Part shown: positions 39,301 to 48,080 of the stretch, piece by piece | Layout of the letters: every line of letters begins with the position of its first letter | Position numbering within the stretch: the stretch's first letter is position 1 | From: Solirubrobacter sp963792915 | GTDB lineage: Bacteria > Actinomycetota > Thermoleophilia > Solirubrobacterales > Solirubrobacteraceae | Assembly: GCA_963792915.1 (NCBI GenBank) | Contig: CAWBYD010000001.1 | Coordinates: 128,060-192,059, forward strand | Direction: 5' to 3' | Length of the DNA stretch: 64,000 bases | Program-made: the position numbers and the translations under genes | Notes under the pieces: generated by a model | The model's input: only the letters and a program-made list of their open reading frames with translations | Database searches by the model: none | Told to the model about the DNA's origin: nothing

Positions 39301-41858
39301 ACCTCGACGACGTGGCGGGCGCGATCGCCCGGCGCGCGGCGCAATACCCGCAGGGCGAGTCGGTCTACGTCGACCTCTACGCCGCCGCGACCGCGGGCGC
39401 GGAGCTCGCGGGCGAGCTCAAGCAGGCGCTCGAGGACGCCGACGTCCCGCTGCTCGTGCAGCGTGTCGTGCTCGACGTGCCGGCCCCGATCCGCGGCGTC
39501 AGCGCCGCGGACGCGATCACCCTGCGCCGCAGCATCGACGGCGGCTGGGTGGTCGACCGCGACCTGCAGTTCGTGCACCCCGAGATGGGCGAACGCCTGA
39601 ACCTGTGGCGGATGTCCGAGTTCCACCTCGAGCGCATCCCGTCGGCCGCGGACGTCTACCTGTTCCGCGGGCGCGGCCGCTCGAACCCCAAGGACGAGCG
39701 TCTGTTCGCGCTCGCCGAGGTCCGATCCCTGAGCATCGTGCGCGACGACCGCGGCCGCGTCGTTTCGCTGCCCGAGCTCGAGCACATGCTCGCCGAGTGC
39801 CTGGAGGCGCTGCGCCGCTTCCAGAGCCACCGACCGCCGCGCGAGCGGCTGCTGTGGAACCGCGTGCGGCTCAACGTGTGGCCCGTCATCGACCTCGGGC
39901 CCGAGGAGGCCGGCGCGCTGATCGACCGCTATGCGCGCGAGACCGAGGGTCTGGGCATCGAGATCGTGATCATCCGCGGGCGCATGCGCGCCGGCGGCGG
40001 CGAGGTGCGCGACCGCGAGCTGCGCCTGTTCGCGCCCGCCGGACGCGGCGTGCTGGTGGAGCTCGACGAGCCCGCGACCCGGCCGCTGCAGCCGCTCGAC
40101 GAAGGCGCCCGGCGGATCGTGCAGGCCCGCCGGCGCGGCACCGTGCACCCGGCGGAGCTCGTCAAGGTGCTGGCCCCCGAGCGGCCTGACCGCGCGCGAA
40201 GCATCCCGCGCGGCGAGTTCGTCGAGCACGACCTCGACGAGGAAGGCCGGCTGGTGCCCGTCGACCGCTCGCCGGCGATGAACGAGGCCGGCATCGTGGT
40301 AGGGCTCACGCGCTCCTTCACGCGCCGCCACCCCGAGGGCATGCAGCGTGTGGTGCTGTTGGGCGACCCCACGAAGGCGCTCGGCTCGGTGGCCGAGCCG
40401 GAGTGCCGGCGGATCATCGCCGCGCTCGACCTCGCGGACGAGCTCGGCGTGCCGGTGGAGTGGTTCGCGCTCTCCTCCGGCGCCCGCATCGCGATGGATT
40501 CGGGCACGGAGAACATGGACTGGGTCGCCGCGGCGCTGCGGCGGATCATTGAGTTCACGCAGCAAGGTGGCGAGATCAATGTCATCGTCACCGGCATCAA
40601 TGTGGGCGCGCAGCCGTATTGGAACGCGGAAGCGACGATGTTGATGCATACCAGGGGTATTTTGGTAATGACTCCGGAGTCGGCGATGGTGCTGACCGGC
40701 AAGCAGGCGCTGGACTTCGCGGGCGGGGTGTCGGCCGAGGACAACTTCGGGATCGGCGGCTATGACCGCATCATGGGTCCCAACGGCCAGGCCCAGTACT
40801 GGGCTCCCGACCTCGCCGGCGCCTGCGCCGTCCTGCTGCGCTACTACGACCACGCGTACATCGCACCCGGCGAGCGCTTCCCACGTCGCGCGGAGACGCA
40901 CGACGCCATCCAGCGCGACGTCCGCAGCTCGCCCCACAGCGCGCCCGGCTCGGAGCTCAAGACCGTCGGCGACATCTTCTCGGACGCGACCAATCCGGGC
41001 CGCAAGCAGGCGTTCGACATCCGCTCGGTCATGCGCGCCGTGGTCGATGCCGACCATCGGCCGCTGGAGCGCTGGGAGCGCATGCGCGACGCCGAGGCCG
41101 CGGTCGTCTGGGACGCCCATCTGGGCGGCTGGCCGACGACCGTGATCGGCATCGAGTCGCACCCGATCGACCGCTTCGGGCCTGTGCCCGCGGACGGCCC
41201 GTCGCAGTGGACGTCCGGCACGCTGTTCCCGCGCTCGTCCAAGAAGGTGGCGCGCGCGATCAACTCCAACGGCGGCCGGCGACCGCTCGTGGTGCTGGCG
41301 AACCTGGCGGGCTTCGACGGCTCGCCGGAGTCGATGCGCCAGTGGCAGCTCGAATACGGCGCCGAGATCGGCCGCGCGATCGTCAACTTCCGCGGCCCGA
41401 TCGTGTTCTGCGTGATCTCGCGCTACCACGGCGGCGCGTTCGTCGTCTTCTCGCAGCGCCTCAACGAGGGCTTCGAGGCGATCGCCGTGGAGGGCGCGCA
41501 CGCGTCCGTGATCGGCGGCTCGGCCGCGGCGGGCGTGGTCTTCACGCGCGACGTGAATCTGGCCGTGCGCCGCGACGAGCGGGTCACGGCGCTGGAGGAG
41601 CGCATCGAGGCTGCCGACGGCGCCGAGCGCCAGAAGCTCCGCGCCGAGCACGTCTCGCTGCTGGAGACGGTGCGCGCCGAGAAGATGGGCGAGCTGGCCG
41701 CGAAGTTCGACTCGATCCACTCGATCCAGCGAGCGGTCGACGTCGGGTCGGTGTCCGGCATCGTCGCCGCCGGCTCGCTGCGGCCCTACCTCGTCGAGGC
41801 GATCGAGCGTGGCATGGCCAAGGCCGAGGCGGCGCACGCGGAGGTCATCACCGCATAG
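36309..41858 (+). CDS. Single-chain multidomain acyl-CoA carboxylase
   Basis: A 1849-residue biotin enzyme that should carboxylate acetyl-CoA or another short acyl-CoA. A biotin carboxylase part (about 1-480; AAAGGGGRGIRRV, EVNARLQVEHPVTE) is followed by a biotin carrier domain with the biotinyl-lysine at residue 636 (ESMKMET), a long central region (about 680-1270), and a carboxyltransferase part (about 1295-1849). Most bacteria split these functions over two or four proteins. The central region has a pattern (LFALAEVRSL, LAECLEALRRFQSH) reminiscent of eukaryotic ACC central domains. Three GTGs (36309, 36318, 36324) could start it. It is divergent from the xanthine dehydrogenase operon. Confidence 0.85.
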   Translation: MPPVPSVTQRTFRRLAVVNRGEPAMRLLHAVRELNAERQDDPITVIALYTEPERSAMFVRHADEAYCLGPTATVDAGGKRTGAYLNYAGLEKALRETRADAVWPGWGFVAEHPEFADLVERMGLVFVGPPGDVMRALGDKIQSKLMAEQAGVPVAPWSNGPVVTVEEARAHAERIGFPLMIKAAAGGGGRGIRRVNDMDGLESALTTSRREAADAFGDGTVFMEALVGNAHHIEVQLIADGQGTAWAAGVRDCSCQRRHQKVIEESSSVVLSAEQEEEVREASRRLALQSGYRNAGTVEFLYEPEAKRFSFMEVNARLQVEHPVTEAVTGLDLVKLQLHIAAGGRLEGEPPAPVGHAIEARLNAEDPAMGFSPTPGRVQVLDLASGPGVRVDRGIAAGDVIPPDFDSMVAKVIAYGRTRREAIARLRRALRESTVMIEDGTTNRAFLLAILDRPEFQAGEVDIAWLDRLGVSGEMESTSDADAALLQAAIELADDETATERASFYAYARRGRPEAAAQVSRAVEVRHRGQAYRIVVSQLAPGRYLADIDGIAVEAAVERLSGHERRITINGRTHRTMISRQGVDLLVEVHGIPHRVTRDDGGFVRSQGPSVVVAVPVAEGDEVAEGDVVAVVESMKMETSLTAPFAGRVRRVLTGINVQVPAHTPLLQLDAVQERAAEQAAERVSFASDEAGPVTYAAGLERLRWMLLGYDVAGDEVRRVLADLQEAEPDAAALASEHRLLDVYSDVRALTRARHDPERELLHSPQEYLHAFLRSLDAKAEHLPERFVALLQRALSHYGVDSLDRTPALEEACYRLFVTSERADLARAAVLALLERRLQDAEDLLARVGDDFRGVLDRLENATERRDPVLADLARQLRNRYFDQPLIRAREAEAYEELERHLSALMEDPDRADRAAQIDAIVEAPQLLAPQIICRMKETGAREHPVLLEIMTRRWYRERELAPFWSGLTSDGTAYVTTSYEADGRRHHLAAGFVDTQDLDDVAGAIARRAAQYPQGESVYVDLYAAATAGAELAGELKQALEDADVPLLVQRVVLDVPAPIRGVSAADAITLRRSIDGGWVVDRDLQFVHPEMGERLNLWRMSEFHLERIPSAADVYLFRGRGRSNPKDERLFALAEVRSLSIVRDDRGRVVSLPELEHMLAECLEALRRFQSHRPPRERLLWNRVRLNVWPVIDLGPEEAGALIDRYARETEGLGIEIVIIRGRMRAGGGEVRDRELRLFAPAGRGVLVELDEPATRPLQPLDEGARRIVQARRRGTVHPAELVKVLAPERPDRARSIPRGEFVEHDLDEEGRLVPVDRSPAMNEAGIVVGLTRSFTRRHPEGMQRVVLLGDPTKALGSVAEPECRRIIAALDLADELGVPVEWFALSSGARIAMDSGTENMDWVAAALRRIIEFTQQGGEINVIVTGINVGAQPYWNAEATMLMHTRGILVMTPESAMVLTGKQALDFAGGVSAEDNFGIGGYDRIMGPNGQAQYWAPDLAGACAVLLRYYDHAYIAPGERFPRRAETHDAIQRDVRSSPHSAPGSELKTVGDIFSDATNPGRKQAFDIRSVMRAVVDADHRPLERWERMRDAEAAVVWDAHLGGWPTTVIGIESHPIDRFGPVPADGPSQWTSGTLFPRSSKKVARAINSNGGRRPLVVLANLAGFDGSPESMRQWQLEYGAEIGRAIVNFRGPIVFCVISRYHGGAFVVFSQRLNEGFEAIAVEGAHASVIGGSAAAGVVFTRDVNLAVRRDERVTALEERIEAADGAERQKLRAEHVSLLETVRAEKMGELAAKFDSIHSIQRAVDVGSVSGIVAAGSLRPYLVEAIERGMAKAEAAHAEVITA

Positions 41859-42582
41859 CGCCGACCGGCAGCTCGAGCTCAGCCGTGCAGGCGGGATCGC
41901 CGCACTCGCACGCGAACGCGCGCACGAACATCTCCGGATCGCCGTGCGCCCACGGGTGCGCGTAGAAGCCCCGGATCTGGTCGGCGAGCGCGACGTTGGC
42001 CTCGTGGATCAGCGCGCTGCGTTCCGCGCAGGTCGTGACGCCGCCGGAGAAGTCGAAGCGGCCGCTCAAGTCGTCGGTGCGGGCGACCTGCAGCTCCGCC
42101 GGGGCGTCGCGCGCGATCGCGTCGTAAAGCAGGCCCGCGAGCCGGTCGCGCGGGCGCGCGGCTGGCATCAGCCACACGCCAGGTCGCGCCGTGTGGGGCA
42201 CGATCGAGCCCTCGGCGATCACCGGCGGATGCGACGGGAGCGCGCGCACGTCGGCGAGCGCCATCGGCCCGCGTTCGTAGTGCAGCGACATCGCGAGGAG
42301 TTCCTCGTCATTGCACGCGCTGAAGTCGTTGCGCGGCCGCAGCTCCTCCCAGCGGCGGGCGGCCGCGCTGCCGGACGACAGCGCGCGGGCACGGTGCGCC
42401 CACGTGCGCGTGTCGGTGCTGTAGAGCCGCAGCCCGTGGCGGCGCGCCAGGCGTGACGCCAGCGTCGTCTTGCCCGCGCCCGGCGGCCCGCCGATCCAGA
42501 TCACACGCGGGCCTCGTAGGCTCACGCGCGTCGAGTACCCGGGAGGGCGATGCGCGCGCGCCAGATCACTACTACTCCTCAT
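41848..42582 (-). CDS. P-loop kinase-like ATPase
   Basis: A protein of 225-244 residues with a strong Walker A (GGPPGAGKTT) after the strand VIWI, resembling small nucleotide or sugar kinases and AAA-type phosphotransferases. The C-terminal part has several Cys (CECGDPAC), which may bind a metal. The substrate is not evident. Two starts are possible: ATG 42582, used here, and GTG 42525, which sits closer to the P-loop as in many relatives. It is convergent with the carboxylase and downstream of the polysaccharide deacetylase. Confidence 0.65.
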   Translation of the reverse strand: MRSSSDLARAHRPPGYSTRVSLRGPRVIWIGGPPGAGKTTLASRLARRHGLRLYSTDTRTWAHRARALSSGSAAARRWEELRPRNDFSACNDEELLAMSLHYERGPMALADVRALPSHPPVIAEGSIVPHTARPGVWLMPAARPRDRLAGLLYDAIARDAPAELQVARTDDLSGRFDFSGGVTTCAERSALIHEANVALADQIRGFYAHPWAHGDPEMFVRAFACECGDPACTAELELPVGAMR

Positions 42583-42674
42583 AGTCACTCGTCGTTGCCT
42601 GCTTTCCGACCCGCTTGCGGCTCGTCGTCGTCGTCGGTCGCGAGCGGGTCGCGGGCCTCGCGCGGTGCGGGGGC

Positions 42675-43274
42675 CTAGCCGGGATCTCCGAGTGGCACCG
42701 GGACCGGCCACGCGGACGTGAGCGGTCCCGGTCGGAGCCCGGCTTCGCGCGCGGCGGCGACCAGCGGGCCGATCAGCCGGGCTGTCGCCGATGCGTCGCT
42801 GCGGCGCACGCCGTCGCCGACGCCGTCATGGGCGAGCACGATCGCTCCCAGCTCCAGCCTGACCGGGGCGAGCATCGCCTCGGTGCTGTCGCCCCGCCAG
42901 TCGATCGTGTCGACCGTCCAGCCAACCAGTTCGAGCCCATTGCGGTGTGCGATCTCCGGAGTGAACTCGGCCGGCTGACCGAACGGAATCCGCCACCGGC
43001 TGGGCCGCACCCCGGCCCGCCCGAGCGTCGCGAGCGCCTGGGCGAGATCCGCCTCGATCTCCGCCTGGGGCGTCTCGGGGTGCCGCAGGTGCGCATGGCC
43101 GTGCACCTGGACGTCGTGTCCTTCCACGATCACGCGCGCGAGCAGCGCGGGATGGCGCACCACCTGCTCGCCGAGCACGAAGAACGTCGCCTTCGCGCCG
43201 GCCGCCCGCAGCGCGTCGAGCACCGCGGGAGTGCCGCGCGGATCGGGCCCGTCGTCGAAGGTCAACGCGAGCAT
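42675..43274 (-). CDS. Polysaccharide deacetylase (NodB-type)
   Basis: A 199-residue carbohydrate esterase family 4 domain. The first motif (LTFDDGPD) is at the N-terminus; the metal motif HGHAHLRHP supplies the H-x3-H pair; RIPFGQP and the late LAHDG are the other motifs. Such enzymes remove acetyl groups from peptidoglycan or exopolysaccharide, but this copy has no signal peptide, so the location is unclear. ATG 43274 has GGGAGGG 4-5 bases upstream. Confidence 0.88.
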   Translation of the reverse strand: MLALTFDDGPDPRGTPAVLDALRAAGAKATFFVLGEQVVRHPALLARVIVEGHDVQVHGHAHLRHPETPQAEIEADLAQALATLGRAGVRPSRWRIPFGQPAEFTPEIAHRNGLELVGWTVDTIDWRGDSTEAMLAPVRLELGAIVLAHDGVGDGVRRSDASATARLIGPLVAAAREAGLRPGPLTSAWPVPVPLGDPG

Positions 43275-43321
43275 CAGGCCCTCCCGACGATAGGGGATCG
43301 CCGCTAGACTGCCGCTCGCGT

Positions 43322-43395
43322 GGTGGGCGTAGCTCAGTTGGTAGAGCTCCGGGTTGTGGTCCCGGCGGCCGCGGGTTCGAGTCCCGTCGCTCACC
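43322..43395 (+). tRNA. tRNA-His (GTG anticodon)
   Basis: A complete cloverleaf: acceptor GTGGGCG/CGCTCAC (43323-43329 with 43388-43394), D-arm 43332-43347, anticodon stem CCGGG/CCCGG with anticodon GTG at 43356-43358, and T-arm 43371-43387 with loop TTCGAGT. A G at -1 (43322) faces C73 (43395), the histidine identity pair. CCA is not encoded. A weak -10 (TAGACT, 43305-43310) precedes it. Its 3' 46 bases are part of the left attachment repeat of the island. Confidence 0.96.
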
Positions 43396-43401
43396 CCTCA
43401 A
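43350..43401. repeat. Left attachment site (52-bp direct repeat, attL)
   Basis: Bases 43350-43401 are identical to 49836-49887. The repeat runs from the anticodon stem through the tRNA end and 6 bases beyond, the usual extent for tRNA-targeted integration. Confidence 0.9.
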
Positions 43402-43440
43402 GTCCCTGCAAACTGCAATGTGCCGTGTGTGGGTGCATCG

Positions 43441-43480
43441 GCGCGGGGCAAGCGCGGGGCAAGTAGAACTTTCCCCGCGC
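43441..43480. terminator. GC-rich hairpin right of tRNA-His
   Basis: GCGCGGGG (43452-43459) pairs with CCCCGCGC (43473-43480); a second GCGCGGGGCA copy lies at 43441. It may end tRNA transcription now that the original terminator is displaced to the other side of the island. Confidence 0.45.
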
Positions 43481-43554
43481 GTGGTCAGGCGGCCCCCCGA
43501 ACGTTGACGCAGAGCCAGATCCGGGCGGCGGCCGCCGGGACCGCGACCCGGAGG

Positions 43555-43785
43555 TCGCCGGGCTGCGGGACAGGGCGCTCGGGCGTGCCGCGGGCTCGCG
43601 TCAGGCGACGTGAGCCGCCGGTGCAGTGCGGTGAGACTGGGCGCCGATTGCATTGCGGCGCGGTGGACGAACTCGCCGTGGATGACCACTCGGCTGGCCC
43701 CGAGTGCGGCTGCCACCGCTGCAAGCTGGAGAAACTCGCTTCCGTTCCGGCCGGGCGGGGTTCGTCGTCGGTAGACCTGGGGCAA
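43555..43785 (-). pseudogene. Fragment resembling an ATP-dependent DNA ligase
   Basis: On the minus strand a stretch reading GRNGSEFLQLAAVAAALG, then ASRVVIHGEFV and LTALHRRLTSPDA follows the order of the adenylation domain of ATP-dependent ligases (the GR-x-G motif, then a DGEFV-like strand, then A-x-L-x-R-RL). It then shifts frame into RARGTPERPV. The catalytic Lys motif is absent and there is no start. If correct this is decayed cargo. The rest of 43402-43919 shows no gene. Confidence 0.4.
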
Positions 43786-43919
43786 CTCGGCGGATCGGGC
43801 GCCCGCCTGGCTCGGCCTCGCCTGTCCTGTCGGAGAGGCGACGTCGTTGCGGGTAGTCGGGATCGGCACCCTGTGGTTGCGCGCGTCGATGCGTCCGCTA
43901 CACGCGTCAGGATGACCGC

Positions 43920-46900
43920 GTGATCGCTCTGCACGCCGTGTGGTCGCGTGATTCGCGTCTGTGTGTCTGGGGCGAGGACGCGTCGTTGCCCGCGCGTGCT
44001 CCGAGGCGGCGCGGCCGGCCGCCGAGCACGCCGCGTGCCCGGGCGCATCCGTATGCGTGCGGGACGGCCGATCTGGCCGCGGGCCTTGAGCGGTTGAACA
44101 TCGTGGAGTCGATCGCGGCAGCCGGGGAGCGGAAGTTGAGCCTGATGTTGCCGACGTCGATCGACGGGCCGCAGGCTTCGCCTCAGTTGCTGCGACGGCA
44201 GCACGGCAGCTTGGCGCGCGTGCCTGAGGGTCTCGACGCGTGGGAGGTTCCGGCGCTCGGGATCGCGCCGGGAGCGGCGGTCGACGTGCTGCTCGGGTTG
44301 CCGCTGGCGTGTCCTCCCGGCGTCGCGATCGGCGATTCGCTGCGCTTCCTGGCGGAGGTGGCGAAGCTCGGGCTCGAGTTCGTCGCTCGCGGCCGGCTGC
44401 TTCCTGAGCTGGCTCGCGGCGGCGAGGGGTGGGTCGCGCGCTGGAGGCCGGTCGCGGTGGATCCGGATGACGCCGAGCGGGTCGGCCTGCTCGTTCGCGC
44501 GCTGCCGCCGCTGCTGCGGGCCGACTGCTCCGTCGCTCGCGAGGGCGATCCTCCCGCTGCGGTCGTGGAAGGCCTGCTCGCCGCGGTGGTCGACTCGTCC
44601 GCCCGCCGGTTCCTCGCCGGGACACTGTCCGGGCGCAACATGTCTGAGGATGGATCCGGCCGCGCGTGTTCCGCCGTGGGTGCGTGGCTCGCGGCGCTGA
44701 CGGGGCCGGATGCCGTCGTGAGCGGCGAGGAGCGGGAGCTCGCAGAGCTTGCCGAGGCGCTCGACCGGTGGCGTGACGACGGGCTCCAGGACGCCGCGCA
44801 GCGCTCGTTCCGGACGTGCTTTCGCCTATCGGCGCCGGATGCCGACGATGGCGTCCTCGACGAGGGCGAGCAACCGCATGCCGCACGCGCGTGGCGGATC
44901 GAGATCCTCGTCCAGGCCAAGGACGACCCGAGCGTGCTCGTCAGAGCGCAGGAGGTGTGGTCGGCGAACGGGAACGGGTTGACGGTGCTGGGTCGCCGGC
45001 TGGCGAACCCGCAGGAGCGCCTGCTCGGCGGGCTCGGGCACGCGTTGCGGTTGTGGCCGGAACTGGAGCCCGCGCTGCGCGACGCGGCGCCGACCGGGCT
45101 GGACCTGAGCCCCGACGCCGCGTTCCGGTTCCTGGGCGAGGCGGCTCCCGCGCTCGAACAGGCGGGTTTCGGGGTGCTCGCGCCCGCGTGGTGGAGCGCG
45201 CGGGTGCGTCCGAAGCTGCGCGTGTCGACGGACGAGGAATGGGACGAGCGGCGCGGGCTGCTCGGGATCGACGGTCTATGCGCGTATGAGTGGCGGGTCG
45301 CGGTCGGCGACGTGACGCTGACGCTTGCCGAGTTGCGTGAGTTGGCCGCGCTCAAGCTGCCTCTGGTGCAGTCCCGTGGACGCTGGGTCGCGCTGCGCCC
45401 GGAGGACGTGGAGGCGGCGCTGGCGTTCTTCGCGAAGCGCGAGGAGCGCGGACAGGCGGTGGTCGGCGACCTCCTGCGCGCGGGGCTGGGTGCCGACGCC
45501 GCGGAGGCGGGGATGGCGGACGTGGAGATCGAGGCCGGCGGGTGGCTGCGGGAGCTCCTCAACGACAACGGCGAGCGGCGGCTCGAGCGGTTGACCGCGC
45601 CGGCGGGATTCGCGGGCGAGCTGCGCCCGTATCAGGAGCGCGGTCTGTCGTGGCTGTTCTTCCTGTCGCGGCTGGGGATCGGGGCGTGCCTCGCCGACGA
45701 CATGGGGCTCGGCAAGACGGTCCAGTTGCTCGCTCTCCTGCTGACCGAGCGCGAGCGGCGCGGAGGCTCTCGCAAGCGGGTCGCGCCGACGCTGCTTGTC
45801 TGCCCCATGTCGGTGGTGGGCAACTGGGAGCGCGAAGCCGGGCGCTTCGCTCCAAGTCTTCGAGTGCACGTGCATCATGGCCGGGAGCGGCTGGCGGGAC
45901 GCCAGTTCGCGCGCGCGGCGCGGGCAAGCGACCTCGTTGTCACGACGTATGCGCTCGCGACGCGCGACGGCGACACGCTCGGCGCGGTCAAGTGGGACCG
46001 GATCGCCCTCGACGAGGCGCAGAACATCAAGAACGCGACCGCCAAGCAGACGCGCGCGATCCGTTCGCTCCCGGCGCGTCACCGCGTCACGCTGACCGGG
46101 ACGCCGGTCGAGAATCGCCTGAGCGAGCTGCACTCGATCATGGACTTCCTCAACCCTGGGCTGCTCGGCTCGGCGAAGGGCTTCCGCGAGCGCTTCGCGA
46201 CGCCGATCGAGCGCTACCGCGATGCCGCGGCCACCGCGCGCCTGCGGCGGGCGACGGGTCCGTTCATCCTGCGCCGGCTCAAGACCGACAAGGAGATCGC
46301 CGGCGACCTGCCGGACAAGATCGAGATGACGGTCGACTGCCACCTGTCGCGTGAGCAGGCGACGCTGTATCAGGCGGTGGTCGATGAGATGCTCGAGAAG
46401 GCGGAGCAGGCGGAGGGGATCGAGCGCCGCGGGATCGTGCTGGCCGCGCTGATGAAGCTCAAGCAGGTGTGCAACCACCCGGCCCACCTGCTGCAGGATC
46501 GCTCGCGCCTGGACGGGCGCTCAGGCAAGCTCGCGCGTGTCGAGGAGATCCTCGCGGAAGCGCTCGGCGGGGGCGACAAGGCGCTCTGCTTCACGCAGTT
46601 CGCCGAGTTCGGGCGGATGCTCGGCCCGTACCTGCAGGAGCGTCTCGGCCACGAGGTGCTGTTCCTGCACGGTGGCACGGCGAAGTCCGCCCGGGACGAG
46701 ATGGTCGCCCGCTTCCAGTCGTCTGGCGGACCGGCGCTGTTCGTGTTGTCGCTGAAGGCAGGTGGGACGGGGCTCAACCTCACCGCGGCCAACCACGTCA
46801 TTCACTTCGATCGCTGGTGGAACCCGGCGGTCGAGGATCAGGCGACCGATCGTGCATTCAGGATCGGGCAGCGCAAGAACGTGCAGGTGCGCAAGCTCAC

Positions 46901-47063
46901 GTGCGTCGGAACGCTGGAGGAGCGCATCGACCGCATGATCGAGGAGAAGAAGGAGCTCGCGCAGCGCATCGTCGGTACCGGCGAGGCGTGGCTGACGGAC
47001 CTCGACACGAGTCAGCTGCGCGAGCTCGTGACGCTGTCGAGTACGGCCGTCGCGGAGGGATGA
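43920..47063 (+). CDS. SNF2-family DEAD/DEAH-box helicase
   Basis: A 1047-residue DNA translocase. After a long N-terminal region (about 1-550, bacterial SNF2-associated) come the motor motifs: DDMGLGKTVQ (Walker A, about 593), DEAQNIKN (Walker B, about 698), LTGTPVENRL, FILRRLKTDKEI, and in the second RecA lobe LSLKAGGTGLNLT and QATDRAFRIGQ. Bacterial SNF2 proteins remodel protein-DNA or RNA polymerase complexes and also appear in phage-defence loci. The GTG at 43920 is the upstream-most start without overlap. The SWIM protein follows with a one-base overlap, so the two likely work together. Confidence 0.92.
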   Translation: MIALHAVWSRDSRLCVWGEDASLPARAPRRRGRPPSTPRARAHPYACGTADLAAGLERLNIVESIAAAGERKLSLMLPTSIDGPQASPQLLRRQHGSLARVPEGLDAWEVPALGIAPGAAVDVLLGLPLACPPGVAIGDSLRFLAEVAKLGLEFVARGRLLPELARGGEGWVARWRPVAVDPDDAERVGLLVRALPPLLRADCSVAREGDPPAAVVEGLLAAVVDSSARRFLAGTLSGRNMSEDGSGRACSAVGAWLAALTGPDAVVSGEERELAELAEALDRWRDDGLQDAAQRSFRTCFRLSAPDADDGVLDEGEQPHAARAWRIEILVQAKDDPSVLVRAQEVWSANGNGLTVLGRRLANPQERLLGGLGHALRLWPELEPALRDAAPTGLDLSPDAAFRFLGEAAPALEQAGFGVLAPAWWSARVRPKLRVSTDEEWDERRGLLGIDGLCAYEWRVAVGDVTLTLAELRELAALKLPLVQSRGRWVALRPEDVEAALAFFAKREERGQAVVGDLLRAGLGADAAEAGMADVEIEAGGWLRELLNDNGERRLERLTAPAGFAGELRPYQERGLSWLFFLSRLGIGACLADDMGLGKTVQLLALLLTERERRGGSRKRVAPTLLVCPMSVVGNWEREAGRFAPSLRVHVHHGRERLAGRQFARAARASDLVVTTYALATRDGDTLGAVKWDRIALDEAQNIKNATAKQTRAIRSLPARHRVTLTGTPVENRLSELHSIMDFLNPGLLGSAKGFRERFATPIERYRDAAATARLRRATGPFILRRLKTDKEIAGDLPDKIEMTVDCHLSREQATLYQAVVDEMLEKAEQAEGIERRGIVLAALMKLKQVCNHPAHLLQDRSRLDGRSGKLARVEEILAEALGGGDKALCFTQFAEFGRMLGPYLQERLGHEVLFLHGGTAKSARDEMVARFQSSGGPALFVLSLKAGGTGLNLTAANHVIHFDRWWNPAVEDQATDRAFRIGQRKNVQVRKLTCVGTLEERIDRMIEEKKELAQRIVGTGEAWLTDLDTSQLRELVTLSSTAVAEG

Positions 47064-47935
47064 TGTCGGGCTGGAGCTACTACCCGGATTACGAGCCGAC
47101 CCGGCCGCTGCCTGTCGAGGGCGGGCTCGCGGCGCGCAGCCGGCGCGGCGCGATCGGGGAGACGTGGTGGTCGCAGCGGTTCGTCGCGCTGCTGGAGTCC
47201 TTCGGCGTCGGCTCGCGCCTGACGCGCGGTCGCAGCTACGCCCGCGGCGGCCAGGTCGCCGAGCTCGAGGTCGAGCAGGGGATCGTCCTGGCGCAGGTGC
47301 AGGGGTCGCGCTACACGCCATATCGCGTCCGGATCCGGACCAAGGTTCTCACCGAGCACCAGTGGCGGCGCGCGGAGAAGGCGATGGCCGCGCAGGCGCT
47401 GCCGCTCGCGAAGCTGCTCGCCGGGGAGATGCCGCGCGAGATCGAGGACGTCCTCGGTGCCTGCAAGCTCACGCTGTTTCCGGCGTCGTATCGGGAGCTG
47501 AAGGCGACCTGCTCATGTCCGGACGCGGCCAACCCGTGCAAGCACATCGCCGCCGTGTACTACATTCTCGCGGAGCGCTTCGACGAGGACCCGTTCCTGA
47601 TCTTCGCCTGGCGCGGCCGCACCCAGGACGAACTGCTCGAACGCTTGCGCGCGCGCCGCGGCGGCGGCGGAGCGGCACGGGAACGGCCGGAGGCGCCGCT
47701 CGCTGACGCCGTCGCCGCGGCGGTGCCGTTGTCCGCTCTCGTCGACAGCTTCTGGGCCAGCGGTCCGGGGCTCGCGGATCTCCGCGTCAGCCCGCTCGCG
47801 AGTGCCGCCCCGGACGCCCTGCTGCGCCGGCTGGGGCCGGCGCCGGTCCAGACCGCTGGGCACGACGTCGCGACCCTGCTCGCGCCGGCCTACGCGCGGC
47901 TCGCGCAGGCTGCGGAGCGACGGGGCCTCGCCTGA
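47063..47935 (+). CDS. SWIM zinc-finger protein
   Basis: A 290-residue protein with a SWIM zinc finger (CSCPDAANPCKH, C-x-C-x6-C-x-H, about residues 151-162) preceded by a conserved WW/YARGGQV region. SWIM domains bind nucleic acid or protein and are often paired with SNF2 helicases, as here. ATG 47063 has GGAGGG 4 bases upstream; an ATG at 47060 is too close to that site. The C-terminal 100 residues are Ala/Arg/Leu-rich and unassigned. Confidence 0.88.
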   Translation: MSGWSYYPDYEPTRPLPVEGGLAARSRRGAIGETWWSQRFVALLESFGVGSRLTRGRSYARGGQVAELEVEQGIVLAQVQGSRYTPYRVRIRTKVLTEHQWRRAEKAMAAQALPLAKLLAGEMPREIEDVLGACKLTLFPASYRELKATCSCPDAANPCKHIAAVYYILAERFDEDPFLIFAWRGRTQDELLERLRARRGGGGAARERPEAPLADAVAAAVPLSALVDSFWASGPGLADLRVSPLASAAPDALLRRLGPAPVQTAGHDVATLLAPAYARLAQAAERRGLA

Positions 47936-48080
47936 CCGCTTCGGGCCGGTCGCCTGAGGCGATCGAGGGAGAACTCGCGCTGGTGCCAGCCTCTCAGCGT
48001 CCAGGCCGCGCGAGCGATCGACGCGCACGTCGCCGTCGCGGGCCACGACCCGTGGGTCACCGAGGCTTGAGTGTAATGTT

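Noticed and set aside
36281..41837. A very long open frame on the minus strand opposite the carboxylase
   Set aside because: Its translation is Arg/Ala/His-rich with no domain, typical of the antisense of a GC-rich gene. Only the part below 36278 (FAD subunit) is real.
43354..43923. A frame starting inside tRNA-His on the plus strand
   Set aside because: The start lies in the tRNA and the translation is Arg/Ser-rich. A similar false frame arises at 49840 from the copied tRNA part.
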